A DNA stretch of 64,000 nucleotides. Source: Apoda limacodes (lineage: Eukaryota > Arthropoda > Insecta > Lepidoptera > Limacodidae). Location of the stretch: the NCBI GenBank assembly GCA_946406115.1, contig OX291547.1, forward strand, positions 13,087,001-13,151,000, written 5' to 3'. Positions 35,556 to 46,726 of the stretch are shown here, in pieces. Position 1 is the first letter of the stretch, and each line of letters starts with the position of its first letter. The notes under the pieces are model-generated. The model was given only the letters and a program-made list of their open reading frames with translations. It did not search any database and was not told the origin of the DNA. A program made the translations under genes and the position numbers.

Positions 35556-36654
35556 ATCAGCCCCCTCCCCAACTTAAGGAATTAGGTCCCCAGGAATATA
35601 ACCTTACGGTAGGTTCCAACCTAATACCCCCGGCTAATCCCCCATCTGGTAGATCCCAGGCTCTCGGGAGGAGGAAAAGAAACAGAAAAAAAGACTCACG
35701 TGTCCAACCTAGCTTCCTAAGTCGCTGCTACCCTCTGCCGCATCTGCCCACCCAACGAACACTCACCCAGTTAGCCGCCCTAACCGCCCTAGCGGTAATC
35801 AAAATATGCTAGCGTTATTCAATGGGCTAGCACAACTCACCACAATTCTCACGTGGGAATTCAATGGGGCCTTAAATTGAGAATTATGTATTGGAACCCT
35901 GGGAATAAAAGGCAAGACAGCCGCCCTCAGAACGTTAGTCCAGGAGCACGATGTACACATTGTGTTACTGGGCGAAACGAAACTCAGAGGTGAGAATGAG
36001 CTCCGCATTCTAAATTTCTTCACCTATAGGCAAGACGAAATTTCTCCCGATAACATTGATTTTAGGGGAACGGCAGTTCGAGTCCGTCGTGACCTTGTTC
36101 ATGAACTATTACCCCTTCTACACTAAAACCACAGACTGGGCTAAATTTTATAAAGCTATGCTTACCTATAAATTGCCGCCTAGAGGCATTTCAACTCCTT
36201 GAGAGGTTGAGGAGGCGGTCGTTTTTTTTATGACTGCGATAACGCAGGTCTTAAAGGAGTCCACGAGGTCCTCAACAATTGCCTCCGGTAAACAATTGCT
36301 TGCCGCGCATCTCCGCGCCAAATGAATTCAAAAGAGTGAGCTCCGAAAACTCTGGTGCCAAACTCGTTGCCCACTCGTAAAGAGCGAACTCAATAGAGTT
36401 AGCAAAAATCTTCAGGCAGTACTTGCCTGATTTCGAAAACTGGCGTGGGAAAACAATCTTTAAGGCTGTCGACGATGACGCTGCCTTATTTTGCTTGGCC
36501 CGCCAGGTTTCGAAGACACCAGCACCGATTTGCTCCTTTATATACCGTGAAACCCGCCATCTTTGGCCACTTTTTAGACTTTTTTTTTTTCTGAGCTGAC
36601 TATGCAGTTGGCTGTTGCAGCCATTACTGCTTCACCGGACTTTTGGGGCAAGAC

Positions 36655-37062
36655 TCTGAAGGAGCCTCAGCCCATATAGCGCCCAACGCTCAAGGGCTCC
36701 CCGCGGGGGGCGTCCCTTCGACCGGAGTGAGTCTCGAACCCGAAGGTGAGTCACCGCCAGAAGGGGGAGTTCCCCGTTACACGGGTACGATTGCGATTGA
36801 GTGGGGGCGAGAAGCGCCTCGGCACTCTTTGATACCTAGTGTATCCTTGTGGGCGCCGACGAACCCGGGGACGTCGGCGTCGTGTTTGGAGGGAGGCCCT
36901 ATTCGGGGAGGTCGTAGAGACTAATCTCGCTATCCGGACAGCGAGATCGTCATCTGGGGACGTTAGTACGTGCCGAGGCCGCCTAACAATAGTTTTACGA
37001 CCGTGACCTGGTCGATCGGGGGGACGATACGTTGTGGATTGCACAATTAGTTTTTTAGACAT
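36655..37062 (-). pseudogene. Jockey LINE C-terminus and tail, nested in the pogo-like element
   Basis: A GC-rich island. The minus-strand frame includes LIVQSTTYRPPDRPGHGRK and RRPRHVLTSPDDDL, matching Jockey ORF2 C-termini (proline/arginine-rich end). Its plus-strand text GGGAGGTCGTAGAGACTAAT and GATTGCACAATTA matches the Jockey tail at 49555-49622. Confidence 0.6.
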
Positions 37063-37683
37063 AATCGCCTTTAACTCTGAAAAAATCTAAGATAAAGGCT
37101 AGTTTTTTGGATTTGCAAACCAAGTGCAACCTTATCTGTCGATGTCTAAATAAAAACGAATTTATATAGTCGACCACAATTACCTTAACTTTCTGATAAC
37201 ATTAGCTACTGCTTATAACTCATACACTATCGCCTTTGCAGCCCCAATATTAAAGGCTATCGTAGAAAACTGGTCAAAGATGACGGTTTGAAGGTCATAA
37301 TTACAAGAAAAATCTAATGTAGCCGTTCAGTGCAGTGGCCAAAGTTGCCCTATTTTTTTTTCTAAAATTCATATAAATCATTATTAGACCTAGGGTTGTC
37401 CAAATAAATTTACTTAGGTACGACTAAACTGTTAATTGAATGGGTGCGCTTTGACAGCAAAAAATGTTTTTAAATAAGTATCAATAAACTTTTATTACTT
37501 ATACCTATTGCTTTCAGCATCAACATTTCTTAGTAAGTAGGTATCTAAATAATTTTTGGCGTTATAAAAATCAATAGAGAACAAAAATTAGAAATTTAAG
37601 GTAACGTAAATAGCACAGTTACTTAATAGGTACTATTCACTATTTTTTCAGGTATTTGAATACCACAGCGAAGATCTAATTTA

Positions 37684-38019
37684 CTAAGAGGACACTCGAA
37701 TTCCCCAGCAGCAATCAAAAGAATTTGGCTTCTTAATAGGAAAGTTGTTCACTTTATTTATTGTTGTTTGTTTAGGAATTGCAAACTGTCGCGCTGCCCC
37801 TCTTGCAGATAACTGTTTTTTCTTCACTAAATCGACCGCTAATTGAAGCATTTCAGATGAATAATTTTTAAATTCCCGGGCACCAAGACACCTGCGACTT
37901 TTTCTTCCTTTTTTTCTTTGTTTTGGTGTAGAAGTATTCATTCTGTAATAAATAACATAGGTTATAAAAAGTATGAAGAAAAGGTGCGTTTTATTAAATT
38001 GGTAGATAAATTTTTCCAA
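37684..38019 (-). pseudogene. HTH_psq (CENP-B/pogo-type) transposase N-terminal fragment
   Basis: Translation contains MNTSTPKQRKKGRKSRRCL, then FKNYSSEMLQLAVDLVKKKQ, LSARGAARQFAIPKQTTI, NKVN. The pattern (helix, LSxRxAAxxFxIPKxTxxNKV) is the psq helix-turn-helix that binds terminal repeats. The true start is probably the internal Met of MNTSTPK. It runs into a stop after about 30 unrelated residues; the catalytic domain is missing. It lies in the middle of a 2.1-kb TIR element. Confidence 0.75.
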
Positions 38020-40169
38020 GAAAGGAAAAAAATCAGTTAGTAGGTAGTTTTAGAGATGGGATGTATAAACTTTACAAGATCTTAACAAAGAAGTTCGACT
38101 TTAAAAATAAATAATCAGGTAGGTAGATAGGTAAGTAAATTTGGAAGGGATGGGCGGGCAGCCCTAGCACATATTTGTTGGTGGCCAAAGTTGACATCTC
38201 ATGTTTGCAGCAAGTGATTGTAACATTGGCCGCTTAAATTTCTCAGTTCAAAAGACTCGCTCCGATTTGAAATGTGCACCATATTATTGCTATGAATTTA
38301 CCCAAAAACATACAAAAATACTACTTACCTTGACAACTTTTCACGTTTGTTACAAAAAGAATACTGGGATGACAATTTGGTACAACTTACGACGACGACT
38401 GCAACATATACTATATAATTTGTGGACGACTGTTGACAGCCAACCATAGAGTAAATAATCACTACGATATACTATTATCTGTGACGTTAAGACAGCCAAC
38501 TAAGTGAAGTTAGCAAGAGCACTAGGTATCAGTATTGCCAGAAATATATTCTTTTTGCCCTAACAGATAGTAAAAAGTTGCCATATGAGATATTATTGTA
38601 GCTATCACTTATTTTCGATAACTGGCCAATGTTAGACTTGAAAAACAAAGTTGGCGGGTTTCACGGTACTCCACCGGCATCCGCTATTACCACGCTGCCG
38701 AGCGCGCGGAACTTCTATGGCCGATCACTTTGAGGACCAGTTTAAGCCGAACCCCATTACCGACTCACCTCACACGCTAGTAATAGACCGCGTAGAACAT
38801 TTTCTCGCGGCCCCAGCCCCACCACTTAGAGGTGATTACTTTACCTCGCCCAAAGAGGTGAGACAGGAGGCCACCGAACTTAACAAACGCAAATCACCCG
38901 GCCCCGACGAGATCCCCAACTCACCCGGATTTTTAATGGCATATTGCGCTCTGGATATTTCCCATCTACCTGAAAGACCGGAAAAGCCATTGTTCTCCCG
39001 AAACCAGGAAAAGACCGTCACCGCCCAGAACATTACCGGCCGATCACGCTGCTGTCTAACCTAGCCAAGCTGTTCGAACGCCAGCTTAGGCCTGAACAGT
39101 TTGGTTTTAGGGATAGTCACAGTGCGTGTGCTCCATCACATGGCCTTCGAGCTAAATAAGGGCAGTTGCATGGTCGGTGTATTACTAGATATGGAGAAGC
39201 CTTCGACCGGGTTTGGCACGAAGGGCTACTGTACAAGCTGTTAGATAAGGATCTCCCGCATATGCTCGGTCGAGTAATAGTTTCGTTTCTGGACAAACGG
39301 AGCTTCTATGTCTCGGTCGAGAATAACCGCTCAGCAATCAAACCCATTAAAGCAGGGGTTCCACAAGGCAGCTGCCTATCGCCTATGCTCTACGCGCTCT
39401 TCACCAATGACACCACTCTCAATGATTCCGGTTTAGCTGAAGGTGTTGACGACGTCCACCTAGAGCTTTACGCGGACGACAGCGTCTACATGTCCTCCCG
39501 CAAAGCAAAATTAGCAGCGAAGAAAATGCAGCGACCATTGGACACTTCGCCGGGCTGGCTTGACAAGTGGAGAATAGCCGAAAATGCCACCAAAACAACT
39601 GCAATAGTGACCGGCCTGCAAAGGTTTCTCCTACCGTAACTTGTGTTTCGAGGCCAAGTCATTGAGTGGCAACCCAGCGTAAAGAACCTTGGTTGCGTTT
39701 TAGACCGCCCCTTGCGCATGCAAAATGCTCGATCCCCTGGATCCCTATAAAGTCTGTGGCTCGACCAGGCGCGTAGCCAGGATTTGTATTCGGGGGGGAT
39801 GAACAGTGCCATCCTGAGGCTAGTTGCCATGTAGAATAAACACGTTTTAAATTGGGCGCACACTATTAGGACAACGGGCTGTAATATGAACGCGAAATTT
39901 TTCGATTCTGATAGATCAATTAGTGCTTAAGTGTGTGCACAATAATTCTCACTTACGCATGATGTTGTAATGGTTATCATTCATTTGTAAAATTTTAAAA
40001 ATTCAAGAGAATTTTACTTTACTGCAAACAAAATGATTATTTTATTGTACCTATTAACCATTATGATTACTACGATGTTGTATGAAAACCTAGTAATTCT
40101 TGCAATAAAAGCCTTTATTACAGATTCAAAAAAGTGTTTTATTTTTTCTTACAATTACAATTCAATATA

Positions 40170-40355
40170 CTATAATATTAACCTTCTGTTGTGTGAGACC
40201 GTAAATCTGCGCACAACTGCTGAAGGATCCACATTCACATTCCTATGCAGTAGCGCCAACCCCGCAACACGTTGGTTCAACAGTGTGTTCCTTAAATAAC
40301 CGATATTAACCAAATGAATAACTCCAGCCTTCTTTCGAAGTTCTGAAAGTCTGTT
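40170..40355 (-). pseudogene. hAT transposase C-terminal dimerisation domain
   Basis: A 61-residue open minus-strand frame: NRLSELRKKAGVIHLVNIGY, LRNTLLNQRVAGLALLHRNV, NVDPSAVVRRFTVSHNRRLI, ending at TAG. This is the family pattern (LRST..QERLsgLALLhihrdi..D...vi..Fa....RRL). Catalytic parts are not recognised upstream (to the right); weak similarity continues to about 40560. Confidence 0.75.
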
Positions 40356-40994
40356 GGATATTAGATTCCTTTAGCTCAACATAACCATGCCATCACGCCA
40401 ATAATCGCGCCAAAATATTTAATTTGTCGGAGCGTTAATTGAAAATTTTCACAACTTTCCTTGCCGTTACTTGCTCATTGTTTTCAATATAGAGGTATAT
40501 GCCTTCGATGCATAATTTTTCACAGGTCTTCATAACACTGCTGAAAGTCATCGAATTCTACCAGACTTATTTTAAAAAATAAACAATTAAAAACACGTCT
40601 CCATTGCCAGGTATTTGATATTGCACTTCCTTGTTCGGTATGACAAAATTACCGAAACAATTATTTATGAAGCCATTTTCAATTATGTATCTACGTTTGA
40701 CATACAGAACAGAAAGGATTTAGAAAAAACAAAACAATTAACATGGCCATTTTTCATTTCCTAGACTCAATCATGATTAATGTAGATAAAAAAAAACGGG
40801 TTGCACTCCGGGAGTGCCGGCAGAAGTGAAAACATACTCGCTATTTACTTCCCATCACTTCTTATCCATATTTATTTATTAAAAATAATAACTTTTGTTT
40901 ATTTACTTTTTTGACGTTGTATATTTGACAGCTCAATCTGTCATAGAATTAAAATCCCATATCCAACCTCCCTGTACTACTCATAATCGCCTTA

Positions 40995-41166
40995 TACCAA
41001 AAATAAAAACTAACCTAATGTAAATAAAGGTCACGTGTCCTAACGCGAGTGATATCTTACGAATTTTCGATCAGGACACGTGACCTGACGCGAGTTTATC
41101 ATTTTTTACCCATACCAAAAAAAGTGCACAGCGCCGCTAAAGAAGTTTTCACTTCAAAAAACACAA
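40995..41166. repeat. Dispersed repeat with CACGTG hairpin, copy 2
   Basis: Near-identical to bases 8-176. The inverted arms are at 41028-41041 and 41073-41086. Just upstream, 40796-40830 holds a palindromic GCACTCCGGGAGTGC, possibly part of the same unit. The similarity ends where the RT fragment starts. Confidence 0.7.
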
Positions 41167-42290
41167 ATATGTGCAAGACATGACCAAAGCGTTTAATCAC
41201 GTAGATCATAATACATTATTTGATAAATTAACAGCCTATGGCAAGAGGACATACTTACAAGACCCACATCAATATACTGGGATCACAAGAATATGCAAAA
41301 AATCAAAAATAGAGGTAAAGTACTTATCCAGCGCGAGAACTGTTAAATGCGGCGTACCGTACCTTGGTTACAAGGAAGTGTATTAGGACCATTATTATTT
41401 TTACTATATATAAATGATTTACCCAGTGCAGTTAATTCTCCAATGGTTTTGTTTGCTGATGACAGCACGATCATTGTAAAAAACGAAAATGATATGAATT
41501 ATCAAAACAATATTAATGAAGCACTGGCTAAGGCGGTAAAGTAGCTAGAAAAAAATAATCTGATTATTACTCTTACTAAGACAAAAATAATGCATTTTTA
41601 TCAACGCATAAACCAACAAAAAAATTAAAGTCAGTTACAAAGATATTGAACTAGAAAGTGTAAACACAACGAAATTTCTAGGGTTCCTAATCGATAGTCA
41701 GTTCACATGGAAACCTCAAATTGAAGAAATATGTAAGAAGCTTATTAAATTTGCCTATGCACTTTATAATTTGTCAAAAAAAGTTAACCTCGATGCAGTT
41801 TTAATGTCTTATCGCGGCTCCTTAGGACCATTTCTCAGATCTAGAGTTATATTTTGGGGTAATTCTACCAAAAATGAATCAGTTTTCAAAGCCCAGAAGC
41901 AATTTGTTCGAGCAATGTGTGGTATAAAAACTTAAGATAGTTGCAAACCTGCATTTAAAAAACTGAAAATATTGACACTACCATCTTTATACATTTTGGA
42001 AATATGTATTTTTGTTAAGCGCAATCCATCTTATTCGTATATAATCGTAAAATGGACAAAAGGACGAATCAGAACCACACGAGCTCAACATTCAACAAAA
42101 TTATGTTTAAAAAATGCGAAACTGCACTAATGAGTAAAAGTATTTATGGAATGGCTCCACTTGTTTACAATAAAATACCGGATAAAATTAAGGATTTACC
42201 ATTACAGTTGTTTAAAAAAAGATAAGTGTCAATTCTTACAGAAAAATGTTACTACACAATAAACGACTTTATGAGTGATTCTATAATATA
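41166..42290 (+). pseudogene. Non-LTR RT fragment (CR1/L2-like) inside the hAT element
   Basis: Broken frames: [54 protein letters not shown] (FADD catalytic motif), KNNLIITLTKTKIM and later KSIYGMAPLVYNKIPDKIKD. The DMTKAFDHVDH and LFADDST wording is that of CR1/L2-type LINEs, clearly different from family A. 5' truncated at the fingers domain. Confidence 0.78.
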
Positions 42291-43624
42291 ATTAGTATTG
42301 TATCTTTTAATATTAATTTTTTTAGAACGGTGTATTTCAGTGCATGCTTAAATATTTGTACGCCGCAATCAACGGCAAAACATAGAGAACACTGTTAATT
42401 GTCTTTCTTTAATATGTATAACAATTATTAACTAGGTATTGATTTGTATAATATGTTTTTAATTATAGTTTTAGATTTATTTTAATTAAGAATTAGTTAT
42501 ATAACTTTTTTTCTTAAAGATTAATATTATTTATTTTAATCCTTATCTGTAATAAAATTTGTATTTTGTACCGAAATAGTAGTGGTTCTGTTTTTTTTAC
42601 CCATTTGTAAGTTAAAATCAATCTTATTTAATTCTTGCTATGTAAAAAACTGACAGTTCTTTGAGGTTTTTCTGCATTAAGCTGTGCAAATTAGCCTAAA
42701 ATGTAAAGGTATCATTAATATTTTGCTTCTAAGGTAAAAAAATGGCGTGAAAATAATATAAATCAGTATTATTGTTTGAACCTAGTGTTTTGATTCAATG
42801 TAATTGAGGATCCATTAAGGTAAGTATATGTAGGTGCTTACACCGTAGAAAATTTGTTTTTCCCTTGTTTGGTATTAAGTTCATCTGGCAACCTTGCCGA
42901 CAACGCGAGGCTTGCGTGCGGCACTTGTAGGTATCGGACGGAAACGTTCGGCGATACGAGCCGATCGCGACACCCGCCGAAGTAAACCAAACGGGACCCA
43001 ACGCGAGTGTTTCGGCATAAGCAAAGTAGTAGTTCAATACACAGATCCTTGTCAGTCCGGGGCTTTTGGTATAATTATAATACTCTTTGGTCCGGGGCGA
43101 CGACGACGGTGGCGCGGCGGCAAGGTTCGAATGCGCCGAAAAAGTGCATCTGAATAATTGAAATTTCAAAGATTTCGGGGGGGGGGGGGATACGACACCC
43201 AAATCCCCCCCTCTGTATACGCGCATGGGCTCGACCACTGTCAGCACGCGTGGTCGCAACACGGGCGGCGCTTAGACCGGTACTTTCCTCTGATTTGCCA
43301 CTTAGAACCAAAATTCGCCTGTACAAATTGTAAAACCGGTCGAGACTGACCTACGCAGCCCCTGCTTGGTACGGACTTCTATCTTTTACCAGCAAACATA
43401 AGCTCCAGGTTGTCCAAAATAAGTCGCTAAGAATAAAAGCCGGCGCCGGCCGCTACGTCCGCAACTCTACCATCGCTAGAGACGCCTAAACCGAATCACT
43501 CGCTGAGTTTATATCTGGTTTGTCCAAACACGTTTTTGACCGTGCTGATGACAGCCACCATCCCCACCTCAGGGGCATAGCACCGTTACATGCCCGTCCG
43601 CCAGAAGGACGGCCTCTCCCCCGA

Positions 43625-43870
43625 GAGCTTAATTCTGTAGGTGAATAATTTTTACTTATTCACCCTTTAACCTATTCAGCCGCCTTCTTATTTCGCTTTT
43701 ATTTTAATTTTGCTTTTAATTCTATTTCGTTTTTATTTGCTTTTTATCTTTTTTTTTTTAATTCGTTTTTAGTTTGTTTTTATTTCGTTTTTGTTTCGTT
43801 GTGTTTCGCTTTATTTTTATTACGCTTTGTTTTATTTCGTTTTTATTTTATTCTTGTATATTGTCTTCTA
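43625..43870 (+). repeat. Jockey 3' UTR with degenerate TTTTTATTTCG repeats
   Basis: After PRELN the sequence becomes a T-rich degenerate array of ATTTCGTTTTTATTT units (about 43690-43860). It is probably the LINE's own 3' UTR. Confidence 0.55.
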
Positions 43871-44663
43871 TCGCTTAGTCGATAGCACGCATTGACCTCA
43901 CAGGGGCTGAAAAGGAGATCCCCTCTCATTTTACCGGGGATGGTAACACCCACTGGGTGCAAGAGAAGAAACCATACGACATCAGCACCACCACCACGAC
44001 ACAACTGCAGTCCGTTCAGTAAAAAAAGCGCTTTGCACGCTTTATCGGCGCTCTCTAGCGAGGAAAATAAAACGTGCTTTTCAGCGCGACAACGTAATCC
44101 GTGCTTATAAGTACGTACGATAAATTAAAAAAATATATATTCGAAATTGTATGATAGCATTAAAATACTAAAGTGAATTCTTTGTAAGACAAAACGTGCA
44201 CGTAAATTTTTTCGAAATTGTATATTCGTACTTTAGTCGGTATTAAGGTTAATTTTTAAACCGCACATATAGTATGTACCTACATTAGGTTAGATAGGAT
44301 TAGATTAGAACCATACTTTATCAATTGTATGTATTCTATTAAGATCTTGGTTAGAATTTAGATCTTAGGCAAATTAGTATTAGGGCAAGTATTTTTAATT
44401 ATTGAAAATCGTAGTTTAAGTTTAAGGTATCGTCTGTAGAGCTTCTATTTAATAGCTTCTTTTTATTTGGTACAGTGCCATCTGTGATTATAAAAGCGAA
44501 TTAATATTTGTTAAGTAAATTAAAACTTTAATTAATTATATTTTATAATCCTCGCATTTGTAGTGTAAAGCACTATGTATCACTCGGGATGAAAGACGAT
44601 TCCCATCTCGTGTGTTTTAACTACACCCTCGTCGGTAATCAGTCACTTTCAACCCTCGGTGAA
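43871..44663. other. Unclassified, possibly Helitron or LINE flank
   Basis: 43880-44110 is GC-richer with a short frame (KRRSPLILPGMVTPTGCKRR) of a kind that accompanies Jockey 3' ends. 44111-44663 is AT-rich without recognisable features and may be the Helitron's non-coding or deleted part. Confidence 0.35.
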
Positions 44664-45185
44664 CAATGTACTATTCCTTGATGACCCAGGAGGTACAGGA
44701 AAAACATTTTAATCAATTTGCTTTTAACAAAAGTGAGATCTACCGAAAAATTGCATTAGCTGTCGTGTCATCCGGCATTGCCGCTCGCTACGCTTTTAGA
44801 AGGAGGCCGAACCGCTCACTCTGCATTCAAGCTCCCGCTGAAAATCCTCACCAATGACAATAACAGCGTCTGTAGTGTTTCTAAACAGAGCAATACAGGA
44901 AAATTCATGCGTGACTACTCATTAATAGTCTGAGACGAAGCCACCATGTCACCTTGGCGATTCTGTCACTAACCAACAAACGAGTAGATAATGTAAATAA
45001 CTTAATTCTTTCAAAGATTGATTCGCCGACGCAAATATACTACTCGGTCGATACTGAACTCGATTTGGATGAAGCTGATTTGAGCGTTGAGTGTTTTTCA
45101 CATAGCCAATTATATGTCGTTCTTTCAAGAGCAACCTCTGAGAAAACATGTTTGTATTTTCTAATGGGAAAAAAGCTGTGAACAT
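44664..45185 (+). pseudogene. Helitron Rep/helicase C-terminal remnant (PIF1-like)
   Basis: Shifted frames show Walker A (FLDDPGGTGKTF), IALAVVSSGIAA, GRTAHSAFKLPLKI, and Walker B with Trp turned to stop (LIV*DEATM). After a deletion come ILSLTNKRVDNVNNLILSKI, then SHSQLYVVLSRATSEKT. These are the helicase motifs of Helitron RepHel proteins. Rep nuclease part absent. Confidence 0.85.
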
Positions 45186-45470
45186 TGTTTATAAAGACAT
45201 TTTGTAGTAAATATAGAGTTTTCTTGCTAAGAAGTTGTCCAATTTCTGGAAAAAGTGGAAGTAGAAGCAAGGTCTGGTGAGTAAGGTGAATGACGTCCAA
45301 CCTTAGCTCTTGTAGCTTGGAAACCATCGGTTGTGCATTGTGGCGTAGTACTTTGTGCAGGAGCAGCGGGGACGAACGATTAACAAAAGCTGGCTGGAGA
45401 TTTGCAAGCTTCCCATCATTGTGTTTATTTCTTCACAGTACACATGCCGTTTGGTAAGAAGCTGTGATTA
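45186..45470 (-). pseudogene. mariner transposase C-terminal fragment
   Basis: Minus-strand pieces: INHSFLPNG-like, NLQPAFVNRSSPLLLHK, QPMVSKLQELRLDVI, then a decayed HPPYSPDLAP (HSPYSPDLA), NWTTS and KKTLYLL. The layout is that of mariner with the catalytic HDNARPH lost (HKVLRHNAQ). It abuts the Helitron helicase remnant. Confidence 0.75.
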
Positions 45471-45479
45471 ATCCTACCG

Positions 45480-46275
45480 GCACCGTCGAGCGACCGTGGC
45501 GAAAGCCATATTGACAATCGCTGACCAGTTCGTGGTTTCTAGGTATCTTAGAAGCTGTGTGTTGATCACACGCTCCATCAGCTCGGAGAGGAGAGAGGCT
45601 ATAGCGATAGGCCCGTTATTCGATGGATCTGATCTACCGCCCTTTTTGGGCACTGGGTGCACATTCGCAATCTTTCATGAAGACGAAAATTGCCTGGTGT
45701 AGTAGAAAAGCGCGAGAAGGCTCAGGAGGACAGGACATAACTCAGGAACACACTGCTTAAACACCACTACGGTATAGTAGGTGGTACAGCGCCTTTGTCG
45801 TTCAAATTCGAGTTTGAGGCAAGGCGAAGCCCATTCTTAAGCACTATGAGCGAAGTCACCATCGGTCTTTCGTAGTGGTGATAACGGTGACTGGCAAAAG
45901 TTCCCTTCGGCAGCATTAGCAAGCGACCAGAAAGCACGACTCACACAGGGATAGCTCGCAAGTCGCCCACCTATTTTGCGGATGAATTGAAATTTAGCTC
46001 TGGCAGTTACTTTCTTACTGAACCTCGAGGCAGCATTTAATAAGGATCCTTAGTATTACGAGCCGTGGTCCAAGCCTCATACACAGTTTGCTTAAAAAAT
46101 TTACCTTTTCTGCAAGACCAAGGCTATTTTCTGACACCGGCACCTACTCGCGGGTTAGGAATAAAACATTCCATACCAGCGAGGATTATCTGCAGTGACT
46201 GCGGCTATACGATTCATAAAATTCACGCAATCCATCCCAGTCTGCTGACTTATAATGCTACACGCGACGCCAACT
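45480..46275 (-). pseudogene. CR1/Jockey-group LINE, endonuclease-RT linker (family A)
   Basis: Minus-strand reading begins YKSADWDGLREFYESY and proceeds through GAVPPTI, VPELCPVLLSLL, then RSDPSNNGPIAIASLLSELM and ERVINTQLLRYLE. The last part matches RSNPSNYRPIAITSLLSKVM of the copy at 58938. Strongly decayed. Confidence 0.75.
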
Positions 46276-46726
46276 AGTTGGCCCAGATAGTTCGGGGTGT
46301 GTACATGACACAACAAGCGGAGAGTAGAGAGAGAGAATATAGATAGTTTAGTTTTCTTTTACTATATCGACAGTCACTTACAAGTGCTTTTATTATCTTA
46401 TATTTGCGGTCACACCAACATGGTAAATGGTTGAATTTATTCAAACCTGAGTTTGCTGACTAAAGTGATAGTCATGTACATCAATGTCACTATGCAAATC
46501 ATTTAATTTTAAAAATTTTACAAATAGGCACAATCATTTATTTTAAGTGACCTTACTGTTAATATCAAATGTCTTTTCTGTCTTAATCGACTTACCTACG
46601 TCGAGTCGATCACTGGGTATTTCGCTATGATAACTGATTAAACACACTGTTTATTTGGAATAAACCACGACATTTGGATTAAATACAGCTTTTTTTTGTT
46701 TCTTTGTTTGTATTTTATCTTATCTA
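46276..46726. other. AT-rich DNA, nothing recognised
   Basis: No coding or repeat hallmarks seen, apart from a short AGAGAGAGAGA run near 46322. Confidence 0.45.

Larger units (their letters stand above)
36545..38666 (-). mobile_element. pogo-like DNA transposon, deleted, TA target duplication
   Basis: 2122 bases. Ends are CCGTGAAACCCGCCATCTTTG and, on the other strand, CCGTGAAACCCGCCAACTTT, with TA on each side (36543-36544, 38667-38668). Inside, a minus-strand frame (37684-38019) encodes an HTH_psq DNA-binding domain as in pogo/Tigger transposases. No DDE catalytic part remains, and a Jockey 3' fragment fills 36655-37062. TIR, TA duplication and HTH agree on the pogo group of Tc1/mariner. 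Confidence 0.83.
39766..43227 (-). mobile_element. hAT element with 8-bp target duplication, inside Jockey ORF2
   Basis: 3462 bases. Ends are CAGGCGCGTAGCCAGG and (reverse strand) CATGCGCGTATACAG. GGCTCGAC repeats at 39758-39765 and 43228-43235. Excision in silico restores Jockey codons reading KSVARPLSARVVATRAAL. A hAT transposase C-terminus lies on the minus strand just inside the left end. The middle is replaced by a dispersed repeat (40995-41166) and an RT fragment (41166-42290). G-runs near both ends (39791, 43173) are shared with the hAT-like element at 10402. Confidence 0.88.
35560..43625 (+). pseudogene. Jockey-clade LINE ORF2, split by two nested elements
   Basis: Pieces in order. 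35560-36542: ORF1 tail and endonuclease (KGKTAALRTLVQEHDVHIVL, LGETKLRGENELRI, RGTAVRVRRDL), then an internal deletion and the linker (KAMLTYKLPPRGISTP). 38669-39757: RT start (ADHFEDQFKPNPITDSPHTL, LNKRKSPGPDEIPN) and core (FDRVWHEGLLYKLL, AGVPQGSCLSPMLYALF, LELYADDSVYMSS). 43228-43625: C-terminus (ARVVATRAALRPVLSSDL, RSRLTYAAPAWYGLL, VQNKSLRIKAGAGRYVRN, HARPPEGRPLPRELN). Frameshifts throughout; inactive. Removing 36545-38666 and 39766-43227 together with one copy of each target duplication restores continuity. Confidence 0.9.

Noticed and set aside
36643..36924. GC-rich plus-strand open frame
   Set aside because: It lies antisense to a Jockey C-terminus with recognisable protein motifs on the minus strand.
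42795..43262. 155-codon minus-strand open frame near the hAT right end
   Set aside because: It includes the terminal G-run and crosses the element border into Jockey DNA, so it cannot be an original gene.
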